Shown: one piece after another, positions 42,937 to 54,129 of the stretch | Numbering within the stretch: the first letter of the stretch is position 1 | How the letters are laid out: each line of letters opens with the position of its first letter | NCBI GenBank assembly: GCA_037953745.1 | Contig: JBAKBP010006615.1 | Coordinates: 1 to 64,000, forward strand | Direction of reading: 5' to 3' | From: Lithodes maja | Lineage: Eukaryota; Arthropoda; Malacostraca; Decapoda; Lithodidae | DNA: 64,000 bases | Program-made: the position numbers and the translations under genes | Notes under the pieces: generated by a model | The model's database searches: none | What the model saw: only the letters and a program-made list of their open reading frames with translations | What the model was told of the DNA's origin: nothing

Positions 42937-45900
42937 ATGAACAGCAATTGTATAACCAGCACTATGTCTAATGACTCATCATTTACGGGGGAGGATAACA
43001 CGGTACAGCCTAGTAACCAGCAAGTACAACAGATGTTTAGGGAGGGGAGTGTTATAAGTGGAGAGAGGGATGCCAGGGCATTTTTGCAGACACCTTTGAC
43101 CGAACAGCGCCTGCAGGCTATTGATTGTTACGGTCTTCGCTGTTTAGCCACGGTTTTGGGGCGGGACTGTCCTGACAGTTGGCCCAAGAAGAATTTGGTG
43201 GCATGTTTGTTGGGTGATGGCGATGGGGCGGTGGGTGGAGTGGGGTCTTGGGGGGTTCCCTCCAAGCCTCCATTCCACTCTACCCCTGAGCTGGGCCCTC
43301 TGCCAGCGAGTCTTAGCACGATGCAGCAGGAGGGTTCTCAAGGGCAAGCTGGCTTACCCGTAAACACGTCTCGGTGTGGATCCCCCATTTTGTGCTCTCC
43401 CCCCCCAGGCCTGTCTCCTGAGATGTTATTTCAGCTAGAACTAGCTAAGTTTAAGCTGCAGGAGACTCAGATACAACAGGCTAGTATAGAACGCATAGAG
43501 GTTGCTAGAATCCAAGCCAATCAGGATGCAACCAGGTACCAGGCTGAAATGGATGTCGAGAAGTCTAGAGTAGAGACCACAGGGCGTCATCTCGGTGGTG
43601 GGCACTGGGTTACAGACTCACTTTCGCATTTAATTAAGTTAGTACCCGCATTTGATGAGACAGCAGTGACTGAGTTTTTTGCTCGTTTCGAAAAGAAGTG
43701 TCGTGAGTATGACTGGCCGGAGGTTAAATGGGCAGCATTAGTTTCATCACGTCTAGTGGGTAAGGGGTTGAAAGCCTACGATGCACTGTCACTGGACGAG
43801 AGTGTAGTGTATGGACTGGTGAAGGAGGCTGTGCTCCGGGCCTACGAACTGCAACCCGAAACTTATAGATTGAAGTTCCGTGGCGTGAATAAGAAGAGCG
43901 ACGTCAGTTTTATGGAGCACGCACGGGACTTAACAGATGCAGGTAATAACTGGTTTCGGTCCGAGCACGCAGAGTCGGCTGAGGAAATTAAGCAACTTTT
44001 CTATCTGGAACAGTTTTACAAATGCACTGGAACCGATCTAACGCTGAACATTAAGGAAAAATGTCCCAAGACAGTAGAGGAGGCTGCCAAGATGGCAGAC
44101 TTCAGATTATCATTGATTCGTGGTTGCGGTGCCGCTCAGAGGGCTGAGTCAGGGCAGAAGGGGCGCTATACCCCACCCACCAGAGTTTTCGATAATAACA
44201 AATCCTATGACACACATAACCACACTAAATGCATTGCACCTAATAACACCTACAAACACAAGCCTCTCCCGTTTACTAAAGGTCAGGCCCCTTCTTCGCC
44301 CGCACAAGGGAAGAAGCCCATTGGGGATGTGAAATGTTACAAATGTCAGAAGCTAGGCCATTATTCACGTGAGTGCCCTAGTAACACTCCCGCTAAGCCG
44401 GTGTCATTGGTTCACAGTATCGGTGTGTCTCTGAAGGCTGCAGCAACTGCCCGGGGTAGGTTGTCAGCAGCTGAGGCACACGCGGTAAAGAAGCGTACGG
44501 AAGGCTCGACACCTGTCCGGGACACTTTCTGTAGCCATCGGGGACACGGGTTTGTGAGCTGGGGGAGTGAACTACGGAGGGTTGACTTGCTGAGGGATAC
44601 GGGGGCTTCGCAAACTTTGTTGAGGAACTTCACAGGGAAACCGATAAATGCGGCCAGAGTTGTTGTGGTCTATCTATCTATCTATCTATCTATATGCTCA
44701 GGCCCAATCCCCATTTTGGGGGTAGCCGACTCAAGACAGAGCAAGAACAGGGAAAACACAAAAAACAACATAAAACAACAAATAAACACAGATAAAAAAC
44801 ACAAACTCACACACATCCAGGTCACCCAGGAGAAGACCCAGAGACCAGGGTCACCAAGGTCACTCCAGCACTCCCCCGGCCCCCGGGGGAGTATAATGCA
44901 GGGTATAAATGCTACGAGGTCATACCCACTTGTGAGGTTGGAGTTGAGAGTGGGAGAGGTGTGCAGGGAGCTGGATGTAGGGATCGTTGAGTGTTTGCCA
45001 GTTGAGGGCGTCGACCTTCTTCTCGGTAACGACTTTGCGGTGCCCACTTCCGGGACTCCACCCTTAGTCGTTGCCGAGAGGGCGGCCGACGTGGATGGTG
45101 AGAATCGGGAATGGGTTGGGAGGTGCCAACAGGATGAGATGGCCTGTGTGGTAACCCGATCTCGCTCTGCGGCTCCTGCACAGCCTAGCACTCAACCTCG
45201 GGGACAGTGGAGGAAGGATCAGGAGAAGGTTGCTAAGGGCAGGAAAAGGGACATTGATTCTGCTGCACTTCTCGGTGATTCGGTACTTGGACCTATAATA
45301 AACACGGGAGTTGACTCTGGCCCAGATATGGTGTGTAACAAGGCAGAGTTGGGTAAGACTTCGCGTGAGGCAAGAGCTGTAGCGAGAGCCACTAAGGCAG
45401 TAGAGCCTACTAGCCGGGGTAATGTCTTATTACAAAACCATCTTGATGCATTGACGCCCAGGGACATTAGTGAGCAGCAGCTGCAAGACGCTAGCCTAGC
45501 TCGTTATAGCAATGGTGCCATAGAGTTGGAGGAAGATGGGGATGCGAAGCCGGGAGATTTCTTTAGGCTCAACAGGATATTGTACCGCAGATTTCTAGAC
45601 CCCAAATCGAAGTGGGAGGGCGGTGCGAGGGTAGTAGACCAGGTGGTTGTTCCAAATAAGTATAGAGAGTCCTTATTGTGTCTGGCGCATGATGTGCCGG
45701 TGGCGGGTCATTTGGGGGTAACAAAAACATTGGCGGCATTGGGCAGGTTTTTCTGGTGGCCTGGGGTCAAGGCTGATGTCTGTGCATGGGTGGCTGGGTG
45801 TGCGACCTGCCAGACAACGGGGAAGCCTAACCAGACAATCCCGAAGGCACCTTTGTTTCCCATACCTGTCACCGGGCCTCCGTTCAGCAAAGTTGTAGTA

Positions 45901-48264
45901 GATTTGGTTGGCCCTTTCCCGCCTACTAGTAGTGGCAATAAATTCCTGTTGACAATCATGGATGTGGCTACGAGATACCCGGACGCATACCCCATGAGAA
46001 ACGGCTCGGCAAAGGCAGTTGTTAAAAACTTATTATTGTTCTGTTCCCGTTATGGATTTCCACGTGAGGTGCAGTCAGACCAGGGGAGCAATTTTACATC
46101 CAAATTGTTCAAGCAAACCCTTCAGTTGCACGGTATATGTTCTGTAGTGTCGTCAGCCTACCATCCCGAGAGTCAGGGAGTCTTGGAGCGGTGGCACTCG
46201 ACCCTGAAGAGTATGCTACGCTGTTACTGTGCAGAACATGACACTGATTGGGATTTGGGTCTGCCGTATGTTCTGTTCGCTGCACGTGAAGTCCCAGGAG
46301 AGAGCCTGGGGTTCAGTCCAAATCAACTAGTCTTTGGCCATAATGTGAGAGGACCTTTAAGTATGGTGAAAGAGATCTGGGAGGGAGAAGAGAAGCCGGG
46401 GTCTGTACTTAAATATATCCTTGAGAGCCGGGAGAGACTTATAGGTTGCATGGCAGCGGCAGGTAATAACTTGGTTAATGCACAGGCGGTCATGAAGCAC
46501 CAGTATGACGCCAAGGTGAAGCTTCGGGAGTTTTCGGTGGGTCAGGAGGTAATGTTGCTTTTACCTTTGCCTGGACACCCCCTTTCTGCCAAGTTTATTG
46601 GGCCGTATGTGGTGGCTAAGAAACTGTCCGACCTTGATTATCTCGTTGCAACACCTGACCGTAGAAAAAAACATCAGTTATGTCATGTTAACCTCATGAA
46701 AGAGTATGTGAGACGCCCCTCAGAGCCTCTCACTGTCCCTGTGCTGGCCTGCAGTGGCCAGGGTGGAGAAGGAGGTGGGGACAGTCATGCTGCTGAGGAG
46801 GATAGCTGGGACTGTGTCATTTCCGCGGAACAGTGGGCGGGGAATACTGAACAAGAGGCTAGGCAAGCTGTAAGTCACCTGCCTGAGCACCAGGGTGCTG
46901 CTGTCCTAGGCCTGTTCAGGTCATACCCCTCTGTTTTCGCCGAACACCCAGGTCTCACTACTCAGGTAACGCACGACGTGGACGTCGGTGATAATGTGCC
47001 CTTCAAGTCAGTGCCCTACCGTGTGCCCCCGGTAAAGTTGCCAGCTTTACGGGAGGAGTTAAAGTACATGGTTGAGAGAGGGATGATCACTGAAGGTTAT
47101 GTGAAGTGGACATCACCCGTCACGTTGCAGCCCAAACCTGACGGCAAGGTGCGGTTCTGCATAGATTTTCGTAGGCTAAATGGCTTGACCACTACCAACC
47201 CTTACCCTTTGCCTCGAGTTGACGACAGCGTGGACAAGATAGGGAATGCAAAGTACCTTACTAAAATTGATCTTGTAAAAGGCTACTGGCAAGTACCCCT
47301 GTCGGACCGAGCTAAGCAAGTTTGTGGTTTTGTGGTAGATGGCAAGACCTACCAATGTAACGTAATGCCTTATGGGCTTAAGAACGCACCTGCCACGTTT
47401 CAGAACCTGATGAACGATATTTGTGACGAAATCCCTAACTGCACGGTCTACCTTGATGACGTGATAGTGTATGATGACAATTTTGAAAATCACCTAAGGC
47501 ACTTAGAGACCCTGTTTGGGAAGTTGCACGATGCTGGGCTGGTGGTGAACCTGAGGAAGTGCGAGTTTGTAAAGGCTACTGTGCAGTATCTTGGCTTCGT
47601 GGTCGGGTTAGGCCGGGTGTGCCCCCCCCTGAGCAAGATACCGGCTATCAATATGTTTCCCAGGCCCACCACTAAGCGCCAGGTCATGCGGTTCCTAGGT
47701 ATGATAGGCTATTATAGGCGCTTCATCCGGGGATACTCTACTGTCTTAGCACCGTTAACTGATCTACTGTCGAAGTCAGTGAAGTTCTGTTGGGCTGCGG
47801 AGTGTCAGAGGGCTTTCGACCTAGTCAAGCACCTGCTGTGTACACATCCGATTTTGAGAGCCCCAGACTTCTCCAGGAGTTTTCAGCTGGCGACTGATGC
47901 CAGCGGTGTGGGTGCCGGGGCAGTGTTACTGCAGACTGATTCCGAGGGCTTGGAACACCCAGTGAGCTTCTTTTCTCGCAAGTTTAATTCGGCACAAAGG
48001 AATTACTCGACTATAGAGAAGGAGCTTCTTGCTATCGTTTTGTCGCTCAAACATTTCGAAGTTTATGTTCCAGCCTACGGCCCGGTAGTGACGATTTATA
48101 CGGACCATCATCCCTTGAAATTCCTAAATCAGTTTCACAATCGGAATATGCGGTTGACCAGGTGGTCCCTAATGCTCCAAGAGTATAATCTCAACATTCA
48201 GCATATTGCCGGGAGTGAGAACGTGATAGCAGATTGTCTATCAAGGGTTGATGATCCAGGATAG
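42937..48264 (+). CDS. Gag-Pol polyprotein of the Gmr1-like retrotransposon
   Basis: 1775 residues from ATG 42937, no internal stop. Gag (about 1-460) ends with a CCHC zinc knuckle CYKCQKLGHYSREC (466-480). Protease has DTGA (553) and LLLGND (about 695), separated by 72 residues of LINE origin (577-649). Integrase follows: zinc-binding H-x-H and C-A-T-C (917-956), then core D (VVVDLVG, 987), D (QSDQGSNF) and E (GVLERWH, 1082), and GPY-type FIGPYVV. RT comes last: KIDLVKGYWQVPL, VMPYGLKNAP, YLDDVIVY (1504), then RNase H with LATDASG (1652), EKELLAI, YTDHHPL and ENVIADCLSR. All catalytic residues are present. Activity is plausible if the protease tolerates the insert. Confidence 0.95.
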   Translation: MNSNCITSTMSNDSSFTGEDNTVQPSNQQVQQMFREGSVISGERDARAFLQTPLTEQRLQAIDCYGLRCLATVLGRDCPDSWPKKNLVACLLGDGDGAVGGVGSWGVPSKPPFHSTPELGPLPASLSTMQQEGSQGQAGLPVNTSRCGSPILCSPPPGLSPEMLFQLELAKFKLQETQIQQASIERIEVARIQANQDATRYQAEMDVEKSRVETTGRHLGGGHWVTDSLSHLIKLVPAFDETAVTEFFARFEKKCREYDWPEVKWAALVSSRLVGKGLKAYDALSLDESVVYGLVKEAVLRAYELQPETYRLKFRGVNKKSDVSFMEHARDLTDAGNNWFRSEHAESAEEIKQLFYLEQFYKCTGTDLTLNIKEKCPKTVEEAAKMADFRLSLIRGCGAAQRAESGQKGRYTPPTRVFDNNKSYDTHNHTKCIAPNNTYKHKPLPFTKGQAPSSPAQGKKPIGDVKCYKCQKLGHYSRECPSNTPAKPVSLVHSIGVSLKAAATARGRLSAAEAHAVKKRTEGSTPVRDTFCSHRGHGFVSWGSELRRVDLLRDTGASQTLLRNFTGKPINAARVVVVYLSIYLSICSGPIPILGVADSRQSKNRENTKNNIKQQINTDKKHKLTHIQVTQEKTQRPGSPRSLQHSPGPRGSIMQGINATRSYPLVRLELRVGEVCRELDVGIVECLPVEGVDLLLGNDFAVPTSGTPPLVVAERAADVDGENREWVGRCQQDEMACVVTRSRSAAPAQPSTQPRGQWRKDQEKVAKGRKRDIDSAALLGDSVLGPIINTGVDSGPDMVCNKAELGKTSREARAVARATKAVEPTSRGNVLLQNHLDALTPRDISEQQLQDASLARYSNGAIELEEDGDAKPGDFFRLNRILYRRFLDPKSKWEGGARVVDQVVVPNKYRESLLCLAHDVPVAGHLGVTKTLAALGRFFWWPGVKADVCAWVAGCATCQTTGKPNQTIPKAPLFPIPVTGPPFSKVVVDLVGPFPPTSSGNKFLLTIMDVATRYPDAYPMRNGSAKAVVKNLLLFCSRYGFPREVQSDQGSNFTSKLFKQTLQLHGICSVVSSAYHPESQGVLERWHSTLKSMLRCYCAEHDTDWDLGLPYVLFAAREVPGESLGFSPNQLVFGHNVRGPLSMVKEIWEGEEKPGSVLKYILESRERLIGCMAAAGNNLVNAQAVMKHQYDAKVKLREFSVGQEVMLLLPLPGHPLSAKFIGPYVVAKKLSDLDYLVATPDRRKKHQLCHVNLMKEYVRRPSEPLTVPVLACSGQGGEGGGDSHAAEEDSWDCVISAEQWAGNTEQEARQAVSHLPEHQGAAVLGLFRSYPSVFAEHPGLTTQVTHDVDVGDNVPFKSVPYRVPPVKLPALREELKYMVERGMITEGYVKWTSPVTLQPKPDGKVRFCIDFRRLNGLTTTNPYPLPRVDDSVDKIGNAKYLTKIDLVKGYWQVPLSDRAKQVCGFVVDGKTYQCNVMPYGLKNAPATFQNLMNDICDEIPNCTVYLDDVIVYDDNFENHLRHLETLFGKLHDAGLVVNLRKCEFVKATVQYLGFVVGLGRVCPPLSKIPAINMFPRPTTKRQVMRFLGMIGYYRRFIRGYSTVLAPLTDLLSKSVKFCWAAECQRAFDLVKHLLCTHPILRAPDFSRSFQLATDASGVGAGAVLLQTDSEGLEHPVSFFSRKFNSAQRNYSTIEKELLAIVLSLKHFEVYVPAYGPVVTIYTDHHPLKFLNQFHNRNMRLTRWSLMLQEYNLNIQHIAGSENVIADCLSRVDDPG
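44669..44884 (-). mobile_element. 216-bp LINE 3' end inserted in frame in the protease
   Basis: Same LINE family as 1817-2374 and 27681-28048, here only the last 190 or so bp plus a (GATA)n tail, on the minus strand. It lies between the DTGA motif and LLLGND. Its antisense strand has no stop in the gag-pol frame, and its length, about 216 bp, is a multiple of three, so the polyprotein stays open. No convincing target-site duplication was found. Confidence 0.88.
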
Positions 48265-48545
48265 TCGTGCACGGTGTGTGGGTTGAGCAGGAGTAAAATT
48301 AGGCTATCATAACGCCGTCCAAAAAGATTATAAAACAATAAAATAAACGAGAAAATTTTGTTTTAGTTTTGTAAGTCTTTATTGTTGTAGCATGATGCAT
48401 GCGATATTGTGTTTTATGTATAATTCACACTTCAGTTGTTGTGCACCTTTTGCAATTAGTGGCAGCTAAGGGTAGCAGGTCGGTTGGTTGCCTGTCAGAT
48501 TTTGATAATGCTTCTAAGGTCGATTATCTAAAATCTTGGGGGGGC
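48265..48545 (+). other. 3' untranslated region and polypurine tract
   Basis: No ORF. The last bases before the 3' LTR, CTTGGGGGGGC, are a likely polypurine tract for plus-strand priming. Confidence 0.6.
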
Positions 48546-50358
48546 TGTGACGCCCAGTGCGTGGCAACGCAACCTGATTGTACTCCTTGGTACTCCACTG
48601 TGCCGCCGCGGTGCGGTGCCATGTGCCGGTGCGGTGCCGTGTGCCGCTGTGCCGTGTTGGCTGCTTATATTGAGTGTGACAACGTATAACTATGTTCTTT
48701 GTATCTCTGCAAAGGTCTCGTCATTTGCTAACCAGTGGTGGGTTTTGTTTTAAGCCATGTCGAGACCTTCCATTTAATATGTAGTATCAATAGAGAAGTT
48801 GATAGATGAGACAATAGGAATTCAGAGAGAGAGAGTGAGTTAGACTTCAGAGCGAGAGGGTAGCAATGGTTGCCAGACGTATGGACCGGTTGGCAGCCCT
48901 GCGCTTATAGCTAGGTGCGACAGGGTTGGTAGTACATTGTCGCCTGCCTATGCTGCCTGGGCTGCCCATGTTGTCGTACAGCACATTGCCTGGAGGCTCG
49001 CTGTGTGCTCTATGACCAGGTTGCCTAGAACCTTTGAGATTCTAACATCCCTTGCCCTCTCTCCCAATTTCTCACGGTTGCACTCTTTCTCTCTGACGAC
49101 ATTACTCTCATTTCATTCTTCTCTCTATTTAAATGCATACCCTTCCCTTGAGGTCCTAAAGGAGTTTCAGCACTCACCTCTCGTATTACTCTTAGGACAA
49201 GCATATATTTACATGTATTAGATTTAAGGGGTTAATGTGAACAGCGATCTTCTTGATGAGGATAGTTGGTGAACGTTCTACATGTTCACGAGTTATATGC
49301 CCAGCTCATCATCCAATTTGTGACTAGACTAGTGCCATGTGTAAGAGCCCGACCATGCCCAGGAGTTGTCTGTAGAGGGGCGAGGACTTAGCCTTGATTT
49401 GCCTACCGAGCCAGGAGCGAGTGTAGTACCAGAGACTACAGCTCGCTCGTAGTGCCGGTATAGTAGAGTAACGTAATTTATCTGTCCTTGTGTTCTCTGC
49501 AGTCTTTTCCTGGGTTCTCGCTTTCGGTGCTGGGACTCGTTGTTCCTGTGACTTGGCCTGCTAGCTAGAACACATGGGGATGATGAGTGGGTTATATCTT
49601 TATTTTACTATGCATTGCAGCTCTCTTTAAGTTTATGTATGTAACACTTTACAATACACATTACTCACACACAAGACAACACTATTAATACTTTCATGTA
49701 TCAATTAACTGCACTGTCGTTTTGCTGCTGTGTCCGGAGTTCCGTTGCGTAGGGCGCATACGGACTCAGAGGGGAGACAGAGTGAGAGAAGCGAAGTAGC
49801 CTATGCGGTAGTAGGCTACCGGCGCAGTACTGTTGCCTGCAACCTTTTAGTTATTCCAAGTATAGATTCATTATTACAATAAGTGACTACTATTTATGTT
49901 CCTTCCATGTGTATTATTAGGTATCTACTGGATCATGAACATCTTGTATGCTACATGCTAGTGCATGTTAGTAGGGGACAGTTATTCTAGTGCACGCGCT
50001 TTCAAGTAGGCGTGTACATTTGTCATTTAGCATTTCACTGTCATACCTTTAGCCTGCTTCTATTCTACATTATTAGAGGCTTAATATTAACGTAGTTTCT
50101 TGAGTATTGCATTTCTTTAGTCATAACGTAACCTATAAATGTCTGAGGGAGTTTAGCCTCATAGCCTACCCCTGTTGTACACTTTCGCCGAGTTAAGGTA
50201 CCTCGTTACCATAGACGATAACTCTGTAGGGCGTTGGTGCTTTTGTTGTCTGGAGCATATAGTATTTGGGACTGGAATCGAGCGTGTCGTTGTCACATAA
50301 GCCATTTCTGTCCTACGATCAAGAATCCCGAATATGTATTGCCGATCCAGCCGTAACA
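48546..50358 (+). repeat. 3' LTR of the Gmr1-like element
   Basis: 1813 bp, same limits and sequence as the 5' LTR apart from one difference noticed (50088). Followed by AGAT. Confidence 0.95.
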
Positions 50359-50379
50359 AGATATATAGGGAATAGTGTA

Positions 50380-50610
50380 CAGTTTCCTGAAAAAGTCCCA
50401 GAACACTCAGCCCAGGATACCCCTTAAATATTCAGCACAAAAAGGGCATGGTTCTCGGTTACTTTATGGCCATATCCTTTCGCCCACTAGGTGATAAGTA
50501 GCGTGGGCGAAAGGGAATGGTCATAAAGTAACCGAGAACCATACCCCTTTTGTGCGGAATATTAAAGGGGTATCCTTGGCTGAGTGTTCAGGGACTTTTG
50601 TAGGGAACTG
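50380..50610. mobile_element. Palindromic MITE, Tc1/mariner-like
   Basis: A 231-bp near-perfect palindrome with arms of about 105 bp (left CAGTTTCCTG, right TAGGGAACTG) and a short loop near 50490. TA on both sides (50378-50379, 50611-50612) and CAGT ends fit a Tc1/mariner-type MITE. It ends 72 bp before the exon at 50683 and starts 22 bp after the LTR. Confidence 0.8.
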
Positions 50611-50682
50611 TACCAGTTATGTAGCATATATAGGTATTAAGTAATTTTTCATGTAGAACTAATGCAAACCTAACCACTGCAG

Positions 50683-50804
50683 AGGTCCAAGGACACACCG
50701 GATGCCAAGCTGGATCCGGGTGCTCTTCCTCAAGTATCTTCCCGTCATGCTCTTCATGAAGCGACCTAAGAAAACTCGCCTTCATTGGATGAAGGAGATG
50801 CCAA
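50683..50804 (+). CDS. nAChRbeta1: Nicotinic acetylcholine receptor beta-1-like subunit, exon after TM3
   Basis: A 122-bp exon preceded by AACCACTGCAG and followed by GTAAGT. The first base completes the Arg codon of the previous exon. It encodes GPRTHRMPSWIRVLFLKYLP and MLFMKRPKKTRLHWMKEMP, the conserved membrane-proximal start of the large cytoplasmic loop of beta-1-type subunits. It ends one base into a codon, completed by CC of the exon at 61817 (Thr). The 72 bp in front of it border a palindromic MITE, which leaves little room for the branch point. Confidence 0.93.
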
Positions 50805-50857
50805 GTAAGTTCCTCACGGTGCCTCCACAACATATACTAACAACTACAACCATACAT

Positions 50858-51225
50858 CTACAATAACACACCAACAAGAACACACCAACAACAACACACC
50901 AACAACAACACACCTACAGTCATACTATAAGACACCTACAATAACACATACACAATAACACACCTATGACAATATACCTACAATAACACACCCACAATAA
51001 CACACCTACAATAATACACCTAGTCATACCATAACACACCTACAATAGCACAAGAAGACAACTACAATAACACACCTACAATAACACACTTGCAATAACA
51101 CACCTACAATAACACACTTACAACAATACACCTACAATCATACCATAACACACCTACAATAGCACAATAACACACCTACAATAACACAACACATACATAC
51201 AATAACACAAAACACACATACAATA
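50858..51225. repeat. Minisatellite based on CACACCTACAATAA
   Basis: Imperfect 14-bp units (ACACACCTACAATA and variants such as ACACACCAACAACA) over about 370 bp, just inside the second receptor intron. Confidence 0.85.
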
Positions 51226-52053
51226 ACATGCCTACAAGAGCTCATCAACTGATCTTCCAAAAGGGGACTGCAAGGAAGCTTAATGCTTACAATGGAATGT
51301 AATGCTTCTGATGGAATGTTCAAGCTTTTGAATGTTCATGCTTATGGAGGAATGGGAAAAGGCATGTGGTAAATGAGAACAAAGAATGATGGAGATATTG
51401 GAAGATACTTAGCTGAGCACATTTGGTTTGCATGTTGCTTTGGAATTAAGTAACTATTTGGCAACCAATAATGCTCAATCAAGTTTATGTTCCAATCCAT
51501 TGACTGTGTGCACAATATAAAATGATTAAGGATGATCACTGCACTGTAGAGGCTGACGAGTATTCGGCTGATAAATAAAAGGCATTGAAATGCAAGTTTG
51601 TACACATGCTTAGCATGACTTTAGGAAGAAGAATGCATTTTAACTGTAAAATCCTTCATGAAGGAAAATGTGAACATGAAGAACAACAACTGGTGAAAGT
51701 TTTGAAATATATATTCTAGAGTGAGTCATTAACGTTTCAATATTGTTAATGACCTAGGTAAAAAAAAAATATATATATATGACAATATCAGCTCTGATCA
51801 ATTGATTATGAGTTGGCTCTTATATTATTTATGTGTCTGGAAAGAATGACTAAGGCTGGTTTATGTATGAATGATGATATAAGACAATGGCACACAGTGC
51901 ACTATAAGGAGAGAGGCATCAATGGCACACAGTGCACTATAAGGAGAGAGGCATCAAGTGAAGGAGTTGCCAGATGAATGGGAATAAAGAGGCTTTGATA
52001 GTTTTTCAATATCTACATGTTGTAATTATTTTCTATAATTGTCAAACTACTGT
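51226..52053. other. Intronic sequence before element E
   Basis: No gene seen. A 35-bp unit beginning CAATGGCACACAG is tandemly duplicated at 51885-51954, and a TA-rich stretch lies at 51759-51780. Confidence 0.5.
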
Positions 52054-52353
52054 ATTTGTTAGTAGTCTTGGCAAATCCAACGTCAAGGCTATTAACCTAA
52101 TTGCAATGACGACTTGTCTATTTTGACTGCTATGTCGTCATTCCAACCGCGGTTAAAAAGAAAACGTCTAGAGTCTACTCCTTATCTTGCTCTAGGAGAC
52201 GTTGTACATTAACCAAAACTACCACCGAAGGTGAAAAAAGCATAGAAGAGAAGAAAAAGGGGTTTACCTTAGTTACCGCTTAAGGCCCATCCCGTGTTCC
52301 GTCATGTGCAGATCACTGTCGAACGTGCGCATGAGCGACCCTCTCTTGTTATC
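52054..52353. repeat. 5' inverted terminal repeat of E
   Basis: Starts ATTTGTTAGTAGTCTTGG. 300 bp complementary to the inner part of 59878-60225, with the E-specific GATCACTGTCG where D has GATCCCTGTCG. Confidence 0.9.
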
Positions 52354-53333
52354 ATTTTTTCACGCGCCTCCATTGATTGAGTCCGCTTTTGTTGTGCTCC
52401 TTCAATTCACCCTGTTTTAGGTTCGTTTCGGCTTTTCTGGCCTTCTTTTTGCTAGACAGATGTTACGTGATCTAGGACACACCTAAATGGGCTCCTTAGT
52501 GTGTTTAATGGAGACGCGTGTGGAAATAGCTACCGAAGGTACGGGGGCGCTTGGCGTTCCCCGTCTATATGTTTTCATTCTTTCTCTTTTCATATTCTTT
52601 TTTCCTGTTAGTCTGGGCATAGTTTAGCTTTTAGCTTCGATTAGCCTAGCTTGTTTATCATTCAGGAATTGCTATGCCCTTATGAGTTCTCATTTTTTTT
52701 CATAGCCTAGGTGTACAGTTGGTTCACAATCTGAGATTTCGTGGTGGCGGTGCTGTTTGTAGGTTTGTGTCAGCCGCATAACTAGCGTTATTCCCGAGTC
52801 CCCCCTTTCGAGCCTTCACTGTGTCTCAAGGGCCTGGGCGCTTAGTGGTTCGTGATACCCGGAGGTACCCCACGGGGGCCTCTCCCTCACTCCACAGGGT
52901 TTTTTCGCCCCTGACACATTCTCTACTCGCGGCTAGGCCACCCTTTTTCTCACCAGTTTCATTACTGGTTTTTTGTGTTTCCCTTCCTGTTTTCACCTCC
53001 ATCCTTTCATAACTTTTGCCCAATCCTGGGGTACCCCACGGGGGCCCCTGTTGTGCCAAACCACCCAACCTGCCACTTCTCCTCATGGGCTTTGCTCTAT
53101 CTCTGTGGGTTGGGTGGTTCCCAGGGGATGTGCCTCCTCTCCCCTGGTGTGCCTTCCTTGCCTCTCCCTTGACCGGTCGAGTCAGGATATTATCAAGGAA
53201 GACACTGCTCAGCTAGATGGTCACGGTCATCTTCGCTTGGAGTTCATAAGGAGTTGACGCTTGTTTGCCGGCCTTTTTTGGTTTTCCTAGACGCCCCTCT
53301 CGCTTGTTCGGCACCGGGCCCTCTTGGCAGGTC

Positions 53334-53476
53334 CCGCAAATTTGCGGAGTGCTCGATTCGGCCCTCTGGGTCGTTTCGGCTCCCCGCAAATTTGCGGAGA
53401 TCGCTGGGGGGTCGCGTGACGATGTGGGGGGTTTGTGTCGGTACGGATCTACCTCCATTGGCCCGCAAATTTGCGG
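53334..53476. promoter_or_regulatory. Three copies of palindrome CCGCAAATTTGCGG in the leader of E
   Basis: At 53334-53347, 53384-53397 and 53463-53476, spaced 50 and 79 bp start to start, the mirror of D. Sequence between them differs more than the palindromes do. The same leader repeats GGTACCCCACGGGGGCC at 52864 and 53031. Confidence 0.75.
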
Positions 53477-54129
53477 TTATAGTTGGCTTTCACTGTTGAC
53501 CCTTTTTTGTGTCATATTGTTGCCTGATACTATATTGGTGTATGCACTTTCCTGGTGTTATAGGCCCTGCATATAAGATGTTGAGTGGTGGTTAACACTT
53601 TCTCCATCTTTGCAGGTTCTGCTGGTGCTCTTCCGCCTCGGCCGCCCTCCTCACCTACCTCTGTGCTCCCGGTTTAGGGTGAGTACAGATGCCTGTTTGC
53701 ATGTGTGTTCCTGTTTCCCCATGCTCCTTCCCTGGTTCTTCTTGGACATTCTCTACACTTACACCTTCAACGTGCTGATTCTGGTGTGTGTTCTTCTCGT
53801 GCTGGTCGGCTGCTTTGCTTTCGCCTTGGTTGTCGCTCCCCGTGCTTGGTGAGCCACATGTCCTGCTTGCGCCACTCGCTCTTTGTGTCCTCTACGGCCT
53901 ACCTCCCTGCTCTGTGTGGCCCGTGTCTGGCCCTGGTGGTTGTGCTGCTCCATGGCCCTGGTTCCTCGGCGGTGGCTGTGGCCTCTGCTTCCCTTCCGTC
54001 GGTGTGGCCGATGGTCTCCCGCCACATTGGGCCTGTGGGCCGCCGTTCCCCGGCTTTTGTTGCCGCCCGGTTCCGCGTCACCCTGGGTATCCCTGACCCG
54101 ACTGCCGGCCGTTCACCCCAGCCCGTCGC

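Larger units (their letters stand above)
40881..50358 (+). mobile_element. Complete Gmr1-like Ty3/gypsy LTR retrotransposon
   Basis: Two 1813-bp LTRs flank one gag-pol ORF. Flanking AGAT on each side (40877-40880 and 50359-50362) is a 4-bp target-site duplication. The pol order is protease, integrase, RT, RNase H, the order of Ty1/copia and of the Gmr1 group, while the RT and RNase H sequences are Ty3/gypsy-like. I noticed a single LTR difference (A at 42423, T at 50088), so insertion was recent. It lies in sense orientation in a receptor intron, 324 bp upstream of the exon at 50683. Confidence 0.95.

Noticed and set aside
43128..43347. Minus-strand ORFs over gag
   Set aside because: Shadows of the gag-pol frame without similarity or context.
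50858..51225. CRISPR-like array
   Set aside because: The units are contiguous 14-bp variants without spacers in a eukaryotic intron, a simple minisatellite.
52821..53257. Short + strand ORFs in the leader of E (and 35464-35856 in D)
   Set aside because: They overlap the palindromes and are interrupted differently in D and E. No conserved product.
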